Positions 17,941-26,674 of a stretch of DNA of 64,000 bases are shown one piece after another. The stretch comes from Pseudomonas lijiangensis. GTDB lineage: Bacteria; Pseudomonadota; Gammaproteobacteria; Pseudomonadales; Pseudomonadaceae. A program made the translations under genes and the position numbers. The first letter of the stretch is position 1, and each line of letters starts with the position of its first letter. Under the pieces are notes generated by a model. The model was not told the DNA's origin. It did not search any database and worked only from the letters and a program-made list of their open reading frames with translations. The stretch lies in contig NZ_CP076668.1 of NCBI RefSeq assembly GCF_018968705.1, positions 5,806,233 through 5,870,232 on the forward strand. Reading direction: 5' to 3'.

Positions 17941-19344
17941 ATGGCAACGACAACCACTACTTCTACGGCGACGATCACTTCCCTGGGCGTTGGCTCCGGC
18001 CTGGACCTGGACAGCATTCTGGAAAGTCTGGAAGAGTCGAAAACCGTCAGCCTGCTGGACCCGATCACCGCGCAGGAAGAGTCGGTCGAAGCAGAGATCA
18101 CGGCTTATGACTCTCTGAGCAGCGCCCTGACCTCCCTGCAGACAGCGGTCGAGGCGCTGGCCGATGAAAGCCTCTATGAATCCTTGACCACGACCCTGTC
18201 CGGCACCGGCGTAACGGCGGCAACCACCAGTGAAGCCGAAGCCGGGACCTACACGCTGGTGGTGACGCAACTGGCGCAATCGCAAAGTCTCACCACCGAT
18301 GGCATCGAAAGCAAAACCACGGCCCTGGGCACCGGCACGCTGACCATTCAGGTAGGTTCGCAAGACGCCGTTTCTATCACGCTCGACAGCAGCAACAACA
18401 CACTGGAAGGCATTCGCGATGCCATCAACGCCTCCGACGCCGGGGTCACAGCCTCAATCGTCAATGACGGCAGCGACACCCCGTATCGGCTGGTGCTGAC
18501 CTCGGACAGCACCGGCACCGAATCGGAAATGACCGTCACCTACACCAGCACGGACAGCTCTGACACCGCATCGAGCCTGTTCGGCTACGACGGCACGACG
18601 GGCAACATGACCGAAACCGTCGAAGCCCTGGACGCAGAACTGACGATCAACGGCATCTCCATCAGCAGCCAGAGCAATACCGTCGAAGATGCACTGCAAG
18701 GCGTCACCCTGAGTCTGACCGCCACCAGCACCTCGCAAACACTGACCATCGCTCAGGACACAGACGCGATCCTGGAAGCCATCACCGCCTTTGTCGATGC
18801 CTACAACTCGTACGTCTCGGTCGTGGATACGCTGACCTCTTATGATGCAGACACGGATACAGCGGGCGAACTGCTGGGAGACTCGACCACCCGCCGGATC
18901 AGCAGCGAACTGAGCGCAGACCTCTATAGCGCTGTTGGAAGCGGCACTTACAGTTATCTGTCTCAACTGGGCATTTCCCTGGAAGTCGATGGCACCCTGA
19001 CGATTGACGAAGACGCGCTGACCGAGGCGCTTGAAGACGATGTCGATGCCGTCGCGCAGTTTTTTATCGGCACCGATGACACCACTGGCTTTATCGAACA
19101 GATGTCCGCCGATCTGGACAACTACCTGGATGAAGACAGCGGCTTGATCGTCGCCAAGACCGAAAGCCTGGAAACCAAGCTGGAAGAGCTTGCGGATCGC
19201 TATGAAGAAAAGCAGGCCCTCATCGACTCCGAAATGGCCCGCTGGACAGAAGAATTCACCCAGCTCGATACCTTGATATCGGAGCTGAACTCTACCGCCG
19301 ATTATCTGACGACCCAGTTCGATGCGCTGAACAGCGATGATTGA
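17941..19344 (+). CDS. fliD: Filament cap protein FliD (HAP2)
   Basis: FliD caps the filament tip and folds incoming flagellin. ATG 17941 gives 467 residues, as E. coli FliD (468). Seen: N-terminal SLGVGSGLDLDSILESL (FliD_N), central Thr/Ser-rich domain with LSLTATSTSQTLTIAQD, and a C-terminal coiled coil (ESLETKLEELADRYEEKQA, ending LTTQFDALNSDD). The frame is open to 17899, but that start would add residues before the conserved terminus. Followed 24 bases on by fliS. Confidence 0.95.
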   Translation: MATTTTTSTATITSLGVGSGLDLDSILESLEESKTVSLLDPITAQEESVEAEITAYDSLSSALTSLQTAVEALADESLYESLTTTLSGTGVTAATTSEAEAGTYTLVVTQLAQSQSLTTDGIESKTTALGTGTLTIQVGSQDAVSITLDSSNNTLEGIRDAINASDAGVTASIVNDGSDTPYRLVLTSDSTGTESEMTVTYTSTDSSDTASSLFGYDGTTGNMTETVEALDAELTINGISISSQSNTVEDALQGVTLSLTATSTSQTLTIAQDTDAILEAITAFVDAYNSYVSVVDTLTSYDADTDTAGELLGDSTTRRISSELSADLYSAVGSGTYSYLSQLGISLEVDGTLTIDEDALTEALEDDVDAVAQFFIGTDDTTGFIEQMSADLDNYLDEDSGLIVAKTESLETKLEELADRYEEKQALIDSEMARWTEEFTQLDTLISELNSTADYLTTQFDALNSDD

Positions 19345-19368
19345 CGGCTCTAATTCGGAGTAAACCTG

Positions 19369-19770
19369 ATGAGTTCCATTCGCGGCGCGAATGCTTACGC
19401 CAGAGTTGGCGTGGAGAGCGGTATTTTGTCTGCCTCTCCTCACCAAAGGATTGTGATGCTGTTCGACAGCTATCAGGCGTCGATACGCGTCGCACGGCTC
19501 CATATGCAGGCCGGCAATATTGCCGAAAAAGGCAATGCGATTACCAAGGCAATAAACATTGTCAGCAAGGGGCTGCGCGCCTCACTGGACCATGAACAAG
19601 GAGGTGAAATTGCCGTGCAGCTTGATGCCCTCTACGACTATGTCGTTCGTCTGCTACTTCGGGCCAATCTCAATAATGATGAAACAGCCCTTACAACGGC
19701 CGCCGACTTACTGAGTAATGTCGCCGCCGCCTGGTCCGCCATTGGTTCGCCCATCGAACAAGAGCGATAG
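19369..19770 (+). CDS. fliS: Flagellin export chaperone FliS
   Basis: FliS binds the C-terminus of flagellin in the cytosol and prevents premature assembly. The 133-residue protein (E. coli 136) has the conserved N-terminal AYARVGVESGILSASPHQRI and the FDSYQASIRVARLHMQAG helix, then DHEQGGEIAVQLDALYDYV. Between fliD and fliT, as in enterobacteria. Base composition becomes more AT-rich towards its end and in fliT. Confidence 0.95.
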   Translation: MSSIRGANAYARVGVESGILSASPHQRIVMLFDSYQASIRVARLHMQAGNIAEKGNAITKAINIVSKGLRASLDHEQGGEIAVQLDALYDYVVRLLLRANLNNDETALTTAADLLSNVAAAWSAIGSPIEQER

Positions 19771-19772
19771 AC

Positions 19773-20168
19773 ATGATGCAAGCCCAAGTAATCGATGCCT
19801 ATAAAAAACTATTAGAACAATCAAGACGCATTCTCGAGTGTGCTGAAAACTCTGACTGGGATGGCATATTTACCCTTAAGTCTCAAGGCCTTATAGATGC
19901 AGCGTATCTTCGTCGGTTCGAAAATGAGACACCACTTGACGACGCTGGCCAGGCACAGAAACTTGAACTAATGAGCCAGATTATCGAGCTGGACTTTCAG
20001 GTCAATCAGTTCTTGCGAGCCCGACAGGATGATTTAGGTCAACTCATGAAAGTCAATCGCCGCAAGAGCGACTTGAACCAGGCTTATCAGATACCCGGCA
20101 ACAACGTGATACCAATTAGCCTTCATTTGTATCAGAAAAAACAAGATATGCCTACAGACTGCACCTAA
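19773..20168 (+). CDS. fliT: FliT-like flagellar export chaperone
   Basis: A small helical 131-residue protein starting two bases after the fliS stop. Position, size (E. coli FliT 121) and the pattern YKKLLEQSRRILECAENSDW followed by a DFQVNQFLRARQDDLGQL helix support FliT, the chaperone for FliD that in enterobacteria also antagonises FlhDC. Sequence conservation in this family is weak, so the symbol rests partly on context. The codons are more AT-rich than in the neighbouring structural genes. Confidence 0.75.
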   Translation: MMQAQVIDAYKKLLEQSRRILECAENSDWDGIFTLKSQGLIDAAYLRRFENETPLDDAGQAQKLELMSQIIELDFQVNQFLRARQDDLGQLMKVNRRKSDLNQAYQIPGNNVIPISLHLYQKKQDMPTDCT

Positions 20169-20466
20169 GTGTGAAACATTAGCCTGAAAAGATCTAACAC
20201 GTGCGAAAAGCTTTTAAAACGGTCAACTAATAGTCCGGCTCAATCTGTTATCGTACGCTCAGCTTTATACTTTAGAAAAAATTAAAAATGGTATTCACGG
20301 CCTGCAAGTGGAAGGCCAAGCGTGTGAATAACCTGATAACGACACGACTTTTTCCCGCATGGGAAAGAGCACAAAAACTTGTTTTTGTCGAAGTTCGGCA
20401 CCTGTCTGCTGGCGGCCATACCCCTTGGGTGTGTCCGAACCGTAGTGTCCATGGGAGGATAGAAAG
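20169..20466 (+). promoter_or_regulatory. flhDC upstream regulatory region
   Basis: A 298-base, relatively AT-rich spacer without a gene, upstream of the master regulator. It contains the perfect inverted repeat ACAAAAAC-TT-GTTTTTGT (20371-20388), a short hairpin TTCCC-GCA-TGGGAA just before it (around 20351-20365), and near 20420 a smaller symmetric ACCCCTTGGGT. These are candidate operator or mRNA structures controlling flhD. A strong GGAGG lies about eight bases before the TTG start. Confidence 0.55.
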
Positions 20467-20802
20467 TTGCCAAATACCAACACCGGGCTTGAAGATATTC
20501 AGGACTTGAATCTCTCGTATCTGCTTCTGGCTCAAAACCTGCTGCGCAAGGATCGTGAAGTTGCCATTTTTCGCCTGAAACTAAGCGAAAAGATGGCGGA
20601 CTTGTTGATCAAATTAAGTAGTAAGCAAATGACTCAGCTGGCGCGCGTCAATCAACTGATTTGCCGCCCCGTCTTTGAAGAAACAGAACGCCTGTCCAGG
20701 GTATTGGGCAACTCACGCGAACTGGGAATGGTGGAAATTCATTCAGCCCTGCTGATGGCTTCCGCAGAGCGCTCGGGCGATATACGCATCGGGGAAGGCT
20801 GA
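20467..20802 (+). CDS. flhD: Flagellar master regulator subunit FlhD
   Basis: FlhD pairs with FlhC (FlhD4C2) to activate class 2 flagellar promoters. The 111-residue product uses a TTG start behind GGAGG. Family features: LEDIQDLNLSYLLLAQNLL, REVAIFRLKLSEKMADLL and the C-terminal helix around LGMVEIHSALLMAS. Length is close to E. coli FlhD (116). FlhD is not part of the usual Pseudomonas polar regulon (FleQ-FliA), so this marks a separate flagellar type. flhC begins three bases after the stop. Confidence 0.95.
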   Translation: MPNTNTGLEDIQDLNLSYLLLAQNLLRKDREVAIFRLKLSEKMADLLIKLSSKQMTQLARVNQLICRPVFEETERLSRVLGNSRELGMVEIHSALLMASAERSGDIRIGEG

Positions 20803-20805
20803 CCC

Positions 20806-21372
20806 ATGCAAGAGAAAAGCCTGGTCACCGAAATGCAACAAGTGCAGTTGGCAATCGAGCTGATCGAGCTGGGTGCACGACTGCAGGTGCTGGAAACGGA
20901 AACCTCGCTCAGTCGGGGCCGACTGATCCGGCTGTACAAGGAAGTTCGCGGCGTTTCCCCGCCAAAAGGCATGCTGCCCTTCTCGACCGACTGGTTCGTG
21001 ACCTGGCTGCCGAATATCCACTCGTCCCTGTTCTACGGCATCTACCGCAGCATGATGGAGATCAGCGGACACCGGATCGATGCCTTCGTCAAAGCCTATC
21101 GCCTGTATCTGGAGCAGGTTGGCCAGGAGGGCGAGCTGGTGCTCGGGCTTACTCGCGCCTGGACACTCGTGCGCTTCTTTGAAAGTGACATGCTTGAGCT
21201 GATTCGCTGCTCATGCTGCCGCGGCGAGTTCGTCGCCCACTCCCATGCACCTGCGCAGAACTACGTCTGCGGCATCTGCCAGCCGCCATCACGTGCCGGC
21301 AAGACCCTCAAGCGCCGAGAGATCGACGCCCAGTCCCTCCACGCCTTGCCTGCCGTACTTAAACGCCTTTGA
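20806..21372 (+). CDS. flhC: Flagellar master regulator subunit FlhC
   Basis: FlhC is the DNA-binding, zinc-containing partner of FlhD. The 188-residue protein (E. coli 192) carries the zinc ligands as Cys135, Cys138 and Cys155, Cys158 (in RCSCCRGEF and [10 protein letters not shown]). Helical N-terminal part with [20 protein letters not shown] and the [14 protein letters not shown] segment are typical. Cotranscribed with flhD; a REP structure right after its stop probably ends the transcript. Confidence 0.96.
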   Translation: MQEKSLVTEMQQVQLAIELIELGARLQVLETETSLSRGRLIRLYKEVRGVSPPKGMLPFSTDWFVTWLPNIHSSLFYGIYRSMMEISGHRIDAFVKAYRLYLEQVGQEGELVLGLTRAWTLVRFFESDMLELIRCSCCRGEFVAHSHAPAQNYVCGICQPPSRAGKTLKRREIDAQSLHALPAVLKRL

Positions 21373-21373
21373 G

Positions 21374-21428
21374 CTTTCGCGAATGAATTCGCTCCTACAG
21401 CCTGGGAGCCAATTCATTCGCGAAAAGG
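21374..21428. repeat. REP inverted repeat after flhC
   Basis: TTCGCGAATGAATTCGCTCCTA near 21376-21398 and the inverse GGGAGCCAATTCATTCGCGAA near 21405-21425 form a long hairpin. It belongs to the same sequence family as the pair at 31755-31842. Located between flhDC and the motA promoter, it may terminate flhDC transcription. Confidence 0.8.
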
Positions 21429-21446
21429 TTTTTCCAAACAAAAAAT

Positions 21447-21473
21447 TCAAGTTTTACAGACTTCTGCCGATAT
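21447..21473 (+). promoter_or_regulatory. Sigma-28 promoter of motAB
   Basis: TCAAGTTT (21447-21454), an 11-base spacer, and GCCGATAT (21466-21473), about 40 bases before motA. Both boxes differ from the E. coli FliA consensus by one base each and the spacing is exact. Confidence 0.88.
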
Positions 21474-21512
21474 CCAGCAGGTCACCTATTTCTTGAATTT
21501 AAGGAACGACCC

Positions 21513-22406
21513 GTGCTCATCGCATTAGGACTTACCGTTGTACTCTTGTCGGTGTTCGGTGGCTTCGTTCTGTCAGGTGGCAGTCTTGGCCCTCTGTATC
21601 AACCGACCGAACTGCTGATGATTGGCGGAGCCGGTATCGGGGCGTTCATCGCGGCGAATAACGGCAAGGCCATCAAGGCCACTCTCAAGGCAATCTCGCG
21701 CTTCAAACGCAGCACCAAGTACGACAAGGCGTTGTACATGGCGCTGATGACCATGATGTACAACCTGCTGAGCAAGGCACGCCGCGAAGGCATGATGGCG
21801 CTGGAGCGCGATGTGGACGACCCGCAGCAAAGCCCGGACTTCAATCAGTTCCCACAACTCTCAAACGACCCGCTGATCATCAACTTCATCACCGACTACC
21901 TGCGCCTGTTGATCAGCAGCTCGATGCAGCCCCATGAACTCGACGAGTTGATGATGCACGAGATCGAAGAGTTCGAGCATGAAGCCGCTCTGCCTTCCGA
22001 TGCCTTGTACAAGGTCAGCGATGGCTTGCCAGCCTTCGGCATCGTAGCGGCAGTCATGGGTGTGGTCAAAGCCCTGAGCGCAGCAGGTGTCGGCCCGGAA
22101 GAAATGGGCCAGATGATTGCTCACGCACTGGTCGGCACCTTTCTGGGTATTTACCTGGCCTATGGCGTCGTTGCACCGCTGGCTTGCCGCATAGAACGTC
22201 AGGCCGCCGAGTGTACCAAGATGCTGCACTGTATCCGCGTCACGCTGGTGGCCAACCTGCAAGGGATGCCGCCACAACTGGCGGTGGAGTTCGGGCGCAA
22301 GGCCCTGCATGTCGGTGAAAGGCCCAGCGCGCTGGAGTTGGAAAACCATGTGCGCAGCGGCGGTAGCAGTGCCTCAACCAACAAGTCTGCCCAGACCGGG
22401 GCCTGA
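21513..22406 (+). CDS. motA: Flagellar stator protein MotA
   Basis: MotA forms the ring of the proton-driven stator. The 297-residue protein (E. coli 295) starts MLIALGLTVVLLSVFGGF, probably from a GTG codon at 21513, and has four membrane helices. The cytoplasmic loop carries the FliG-contacting charged stretch (KARREGMMALERDVDDPQQS) and the C-terminal helices the conserved LPAFGIVAAVMGVVKAL. The sequence is of the E. coli type. Followed by motB after five bases. A second, divergent stator pair lies at 36825-38563. Confidence 0.95.
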   Translation: MLIALGLTVVLLSVFGGFVLSGGSLGPLYQPTELLMIGGAGIGAFIAANNGKAIKATLKAISRFKRSTKYDKALYMALMTMMYNLLSKARREGMMALERDVDDPQQSPDFNQFPQLSNDPLIINFITDYLRLLISSSMQPHELDELMMHEIEEFEHEAALPSDALYKVSDGLPAFGIVAAVMGVVKALSAAGVGPEEMGQMIAHALVGTFLGIYLAYGVVAPLACRIERQAAECTKMLHCIRVTLVANLQGMPPQLAVEFGRKALHVGERPSALELENHVRSGGSSASTNKSAQTGA

Positions 22407-22411
22407 CAGAC

Positions 22412-23314
22412 ATGAGCGATCAACAGATCATCATTCGCCGCAAGAAAAAGGCCGCTCATGGACATCACGGCGGAGCCTGGAAAATTGCCTTCGCAGACTT
22501 CATGACCGCGCTCATGGCGCTGTTTCTTGTGCTGTGGGTGCTGTCCAACGCCAGCAAAAAGGACAAGGACGCGGTTGCCGAATACTTCAGCACTCCGTTG
22601 CTGGTCGCCATGAGCAAGGGTGATCGCAATTCGGCAAGTACCAGCGCGATTCCCGGCGGTGGCCCGGACCAGCGTTTCACGGAAGGCGAGCGGGCGCGAA
22701 TGGAACAGCGCCCCAAGCGCCTGTCCAGCGAAGAGCGCCGTCATCTGGAATCCCTCAAGCGGCGCCTGGAAAGTGCAGTAGAGCGTGACCCGCAACTGCG
22801 CGAGCTCAAACAACAGATCGCCATAGAGCTGAGCCCGGAAGGTTTGCGCGTGCAATTGCTCGATACCGACAAGCGTCCGATGTTCGAGCTGGGCAGCGCC
22901 AATGTCGCGCCTTATCTGCGAAAACTGCTGCGCACGTTCGGGCCGGTCCTCAATGAGTTACCCAATCGTATTCAGATCAGCGGGCATACCGACAGCCATC
23001 CGTATTCCGGCGGCGAAGCGGGCTACAGCAACTGGGATTTATCCGCCGACCGCGCCAAGGCCTCTCGTCAGGAGCTGGTCGCCGGAGGTCTGGAGTCGGA
23101 CAAACTGCTGCGCGTCTCGGGGATGTCCGACCGGATTCCTTACCACAACGCAGGTCCCTATGACGCCGCGAACCGGCGTATCGAGATCATCGTTCTGGAC
23201 AGTCGCGTCGCAGAGAGAATCCTGTCCAGGGACGAATACGGAACCTCCGAAGAAGCCCCACCCTCACTCCCTGATACATCCCCAGGCAAGCCGGCAGAAC
23301 AAACGCCACATTAG
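22412..23314 (+). CDS. motB: Flagellar stator protein MotB
   Basis: MotB anchors the stator to peptidoglycan and carries the ion-binding carboxylate. The 300-residue product has a basic N-terminus, one membrane helix starting WKIAFADFMTALMALF with the proton-accepting Asp29, a plug/linker and a C-terminal OmpA-like domain (IQISGHTDSHPYSG, LSADRAKASRQEL, NRRIEIIVL). The Phe/Thr/Met pattern around the Asp follows E. coli MotB, suggesting proton use. Operon with motA. Confidence 0.95.
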   Translation: MSDQQIIIRRKKKAAHGHHGGAWKIAFADFMTALMALFLVLWVLSNASKKDKDAVAEYFSTPLLVAMSKGDRNSASTSAIPGGGPDQRFTEGERARMEQRPKRLSSEERRHLESLKRRLESAVERDPQLRELKQQIAIELSPEGLRVQLLDTDKRPMFELGSANVAPYLRKLLRTFGPVLNELPNRIQISGHTDSHPYSGGEAGYSNWDLSADRAKASRQELVAGGLESDKLLRVSGMSDRIPYHNAGPYDAANRRIEIIVLDSRVAERILSRDEYGTSEEAPPSLPDTSPGKPAEQTPH

Positions 23315-23414
23315 CGCTCGTTTGTTAGCCGTGTTTCCCCGATCAGCCCTCTCTGCCGCTGCGCACAATACCGACCTTTGACATGCGCGGGTCGCCGCAG
23401 GCGCCTGGAGAGCC

Positions 23415-24584
23415 ATGGCTGAGACCAGCAAAGAGGACAAGACCGAAGCGGCGACGCCGCGACGAATAGAGAAGGCCCGTGAGCAGGGACAGGTCGTTCG
23501 TTCTCGCGAAATGAACACGTTCATCATGTTGCTGGCCGGTATCGGCGGGTTGTGGATCATGGGCGGCAAGCTGTACGACAACCTCGGGCAAGTCATGGAA
23601 CAGGCGCTGCTGTTCGACCGCACTCAACTGTTCGACACGGCACGCATGCTCAGCGCACTCTGGTCTTTGAGTCAGACGGCGCTTTTCGCTCTGGTGCCTT
23701 TCTTCGCGTTGATGGTCATGGCCGCCCTTGGCGCGCCTGCATTGCTGGGCGGGCTGGTCATTACCCTGGCTGCCGCACGCCCCCAGTTTTCGAGAATCAA
23801 CCCTGTCAGCGGGCTGGCACGCCTGTTTTCCGTACAGGTTCTGGCCGAGCTGGCAAAAGCCGTCGCCAAGGCCACACTGATCGGGCTGGTGACCTATTTC
23901 TTTCTCAAGGCCCATATCGACCAGCTTCTGTCCTTGCCACAGATGCCAGCCACACAGGCTCTCGCGGTCGTCATGGCCCTGACCGCCAAGGCCTGCGTAA
24001 TGTGCGTGGCCGTGCTGATTATCGTGGTCGGCATGGACGTCCCCTACCAGCTATGGACCTATGCCAAGAACTTGCGCATGTCCAAGGACGATCTGCGTCA
24101 GGAGCACAAGAACTCCGATGGCGACCCGCATATCAAGGCCCGGATTCGCCATATTCAACAATCGCGTGCCCGACGCCGAATGATGAGCAAGGTGCCCAAG
24201 GCAGACGTCATCATTACCAACCCCAGCCATTTTGCGGTGGCGCTGTCTTACCAACGCAATCAGACCGGCGCTCCGAAAGTGGTCGCCAAAGGGGCCGACG
24301 ATGTGGCCCTGCGCATTCGTGAAATAGGCATGGAACACAACCTTCCCATGCTAGAAGCGCCGCCCCTGGCCCGTGCGCTGTATTTCCATGTCGATCTTGA
24401 CCGTGAAATTCCTGCCGAACTGTACACCGTTGTCGCTGAAGTGCTGGCGTGGGCCATCCGCCTCAAGCGCGTCAACGAGTATGGCGGCGATATCCCACCG
24501 ACTCCCGTGAACCTGAAAGTGCCTGCGGGCATGGATCAGCGTGGCCCGCGCAATGCAAAACCTGAGGATGAGCAGAACCAATGA
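23415..24584 (+). CDS. flhB: Flagellar export switch protein FlhB
   Basis: FlhB is the substrate-specificity switch of flagellar export. The 389-residue protein has four membrane helices and a cytoplasmic domain with the autocleavage site. Here it reads Asn269-Pro270-Ser271-His272 instead of the usual NPTH; the AAC CCC AGC CAT codons are clear. The conservative Thr-to-Ser change probably keeps self-cleavage. DKTEAATPRRIEKAREQGQV at the N-terminus is the family signature. Ribosome binding site GGAGAG. Overlaps flhA by four bases. Confidence 0.95.
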   Translation: MAETSKEDKTEAATPRRIEKAREQGQVVRSREMNTFIMLLAGIGGLWIMGGKLYDNLGQVMEQALLFDRTQLFDTARMLSALWSLSQTALFALVPFFALMVMAALGAPALLGGLVITLAAARPQFSRINPVSGLARLFSVQVLAELAKAVAKATLIGLVTYFFLKAHIDQLLSLPQMPATQALAVVMALTAKACVMCVAVLIIVVGMDVPYQLWTYAKNLRMSKDDLRQEHKNSDGDPHIKARIRHIQQSRARRRMMSKVPKADVIITNPSHFAVALSYQRNQTGAPKVVAKGADDVALRIREIGMEHNLPMLEAPPLARALYFHVDLDREIPAELYTVVAEVLAWAIRLKRVNEYGGDIPPTPVNLKVPAGMDQRGPRNAKPEDEQNQ

Positions 24585-26674
24585 AAGGCATGACTGATTT
24601 CCTCGGCCCTGAGTCCTGGCTGGGCAAAACCGACCTGAAGATCATGACCGGGCCGGTGCTGATCATCCTCATCCTGTCGATGATGATCCTGCCGCTGCCG
24701 ACTTTCATCCTGGACCTGCTGTTCACCTTCAACATCGCTCTGGCAATCATGGTGCTGCTGGTGAGCATGCTCACCGAGAAGCCTCTGGATTTCTCGGCGT
24801 TTCCGTCGGTGCTGCTGTTCACGACCTTGCTGCGCCTGTCACTCAACGTGGCCTCGACCCGCGTGATTCTGATGGATGGCCACACCGGCCCCGACGCCGC
24901 GGGAAAGGTCATCGAAGCCTTTGGCGAGTTTCTGGTGGGCGGCAACTTTGCCGTGGGCCTGGCACTGTTCCTGATTCTGGTAACCATCAACTTCATGGTG
25001 ATCACCAAGGGTGCAGGTCGTATTGCGGAAGTCGGGGCACGCTTTACGCTGGACTCCATGCCGGGCAAGCAGATGGCAATCGATGCCGACCTCAACGCAG
25101 GTCTGATCGGTGAACCGGAAGCCCGGAAACGCCGCAAGGAAGTGGCTCAGGAAGCCGACTTCTTCGGCTCCATGGACGGTGCCAGCAAGTTCGTGCGCGG
25201 GGACGCCGTGGCGGGGCTGGTCATCATGGCCGTGTGCATCATCGGCGGTCTGGCCATCGGCATGCTGCAACACGATATGGCGTTCGCCGATGCCGCTCAT
25301 ACCTACACCATGCTGACTATCGGTGATGGCCTGGTGGCACAGATTCCCGGTCTGGTCATTTCCATCGCGGCGGGCGTCACGGTATCGAGGGTCAATACCG
25401 AAGAAGACGTGGGCCAGCAGATGATGGGCCAGCTCTTCAGCCGACCCAAGGTGTTGATGTTGACCGCCGGTGTGATGGGCTTGCTCGGGCTGGTGCCGGG
25501 CATGCCGAACCTGGTGTTCCTGATGCTGACGGTATTGCTGGGTGGTCTGGGCTGGTGGTTTTCCAGGCAAGAGGCCCCGCCCGCCGAAAACTCCATACAG
25601 AGCGCGCCGCTCAAGTCCGCCTCACAAAGCACCGAGGCCACCTGGGATGACGTGCAACTGGTCGATACCCTGAGCATGCGTGTGGGCCATCGGCTGATTC
25701 AACTGGTCGACGCACGCCAGCAAGGCGAGCTGGTGACCCGCATCAAAAGCCTGCGCAAGAAGTTCGCCCAGGACGTGGGCTTTCTGCCGCCAGTGGTCCA
25801 TGTGCGTGACAAGCTTGAGCTGTCGCCCAACACCTACATCATCAGCCTCAAGGGTGTGGAGATCGGACGCGGAGAGATCTTCCCTGGTAAGTGGCTGGCC
25901 ATCAATCCAGGCAAGGTGACGGGCAAGCTGGAAGGCGACGAGGCCGTGGATCCGGCATTCGGCTTGCCTGCCATCTGGATCGAGTCGAGCCTGCGCGAGC
26001 ATGGGCAGATCTACGGCTATACCGTCGTCGATGCCAGCACCGTGGCAGCAACCCATCTCAACCACTTACTGCATCAGCACGCCAAGGACATGCTCGGTCG
26101 CAGTGAAGTGCAGAAGCTTCTGGACAAGCTCGGCCCGGACAGCAAAGGCCTGATTGACGAAGTGGTACCCAAGCTGGTGTCGATGACGATCCTGCAACGC
26201 GTGCTGCAGAACCTGCTGGAAGAAAGCGTCTCGATCCGCGACATGCGGACCATCCTCGACGCACTGGCCGAGCACGGTGGCGTGCAGCAGCCACCCGATG
26301 TTCAAGAACTGACGGCCGTCGTGCGGGTCGCTCTGGGCCGCTCCATCGTCAACCAGCTGTTCGCCAACAAGCCCGAACTGAAAGTCATCGGCCTGGATTT
26401 CAATCTTGAGCAGGTGTTGATGCAGGCCGTGGGCAACGGCGGATCGCTGGAGCCCAGCCTGGCGGACAACTTGATGCAGCAGACCACCCTGGCCCTCAAG
26501 CGTCAGGAAATCAGTACCGAACCTCCGGTGCTGGTAGTCCCCAACAAACTGCGGCCAGTGCTGTCGCGCTTCCTTCGCCGCCGCCTGCGCCACCTGACCG
26601 TGATCTCTCTGAGCGAAGTGCCGGATGACCGCACGCTACGCATGATTAACGTTATCGGAGGAACACCCAAATGA
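24581..26674 (+). CDS. flhA: Flagellar export protein FlhA
   Basis: FlhA is the large export-gate protein that uses the proton motive force and docks chaperone-substrate complexes. The 697-residue length is near E. coli FlhA (692). About eight membrane helices occupy residues 15-330, with the FHIPEP-region signature visible as TLLRLSLNVASTRVIL and FVVGGNFAVGL-like FLVGGNFAVGL. The cytoplasmic domain ends RFLRRRLRHLTVISLSEVP. Overlaps flhB and flhF by four bases each, so flhBAF are translated as a coupled set. Confidence 0.96.
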   Translation: MKGMTDFLGPESWLGKTDLKIMTGPVLIILILSMMILPLPTFILDLLFTFNIALAIMVLLVSMLTEKPLDFSAFPSVLLFTTLLRLSLNVASTRVILMDGHTGPDAAGKVIEAFGEFLVGGNFAVGLALFLILVTINFMVITKGAGRIAEVGARFTLDSMPGKQMAIDADLNAGLIGEPEARKRRKEVAQEADFFGSMDGASKFVRGDAVAGLVIMAVCIIGGLAIGMLQHDMAFADAAHTYTMLTIGDGLVAQIPGLVISIAAGVTVSRVNTEEDVGQQMMGQLFSRPKVLMLTAGVMGLLGLVPGMPNLVFLMLTVLLGGLGWWFSRQEAPPAENSIQSAPLKSASQSTEATWDDVQLVDTLSMRVGHRLIQLVDARQQGELVTRIKSLRKKFAQDVGFLPPVVHVRDKLELSPNTYIISLKGVEIGRGEIFPGKWLAINPGKVTGKLEGDEAVDPAFGLPAIWIESSLREHGQIYGYTVVDASTVAATHLNHLLHQHAKDMLGRSEVQKLLDKLGPDSKGLIDEVVPKLVSMTILQRVLQNLLEESVSIRDMRTILDALAEHGGVQQPPDVQELTAVVRVALGRSIVNQLFANKPELKVIGLDFNLEQVLMQAVGNGGSLEPSLADNLMQQTTLALKRQEISTEPPVLVVPNKLRPVLSRFLRRRLRHLTVISLSEVPDDRTLRMINVIGGTPK

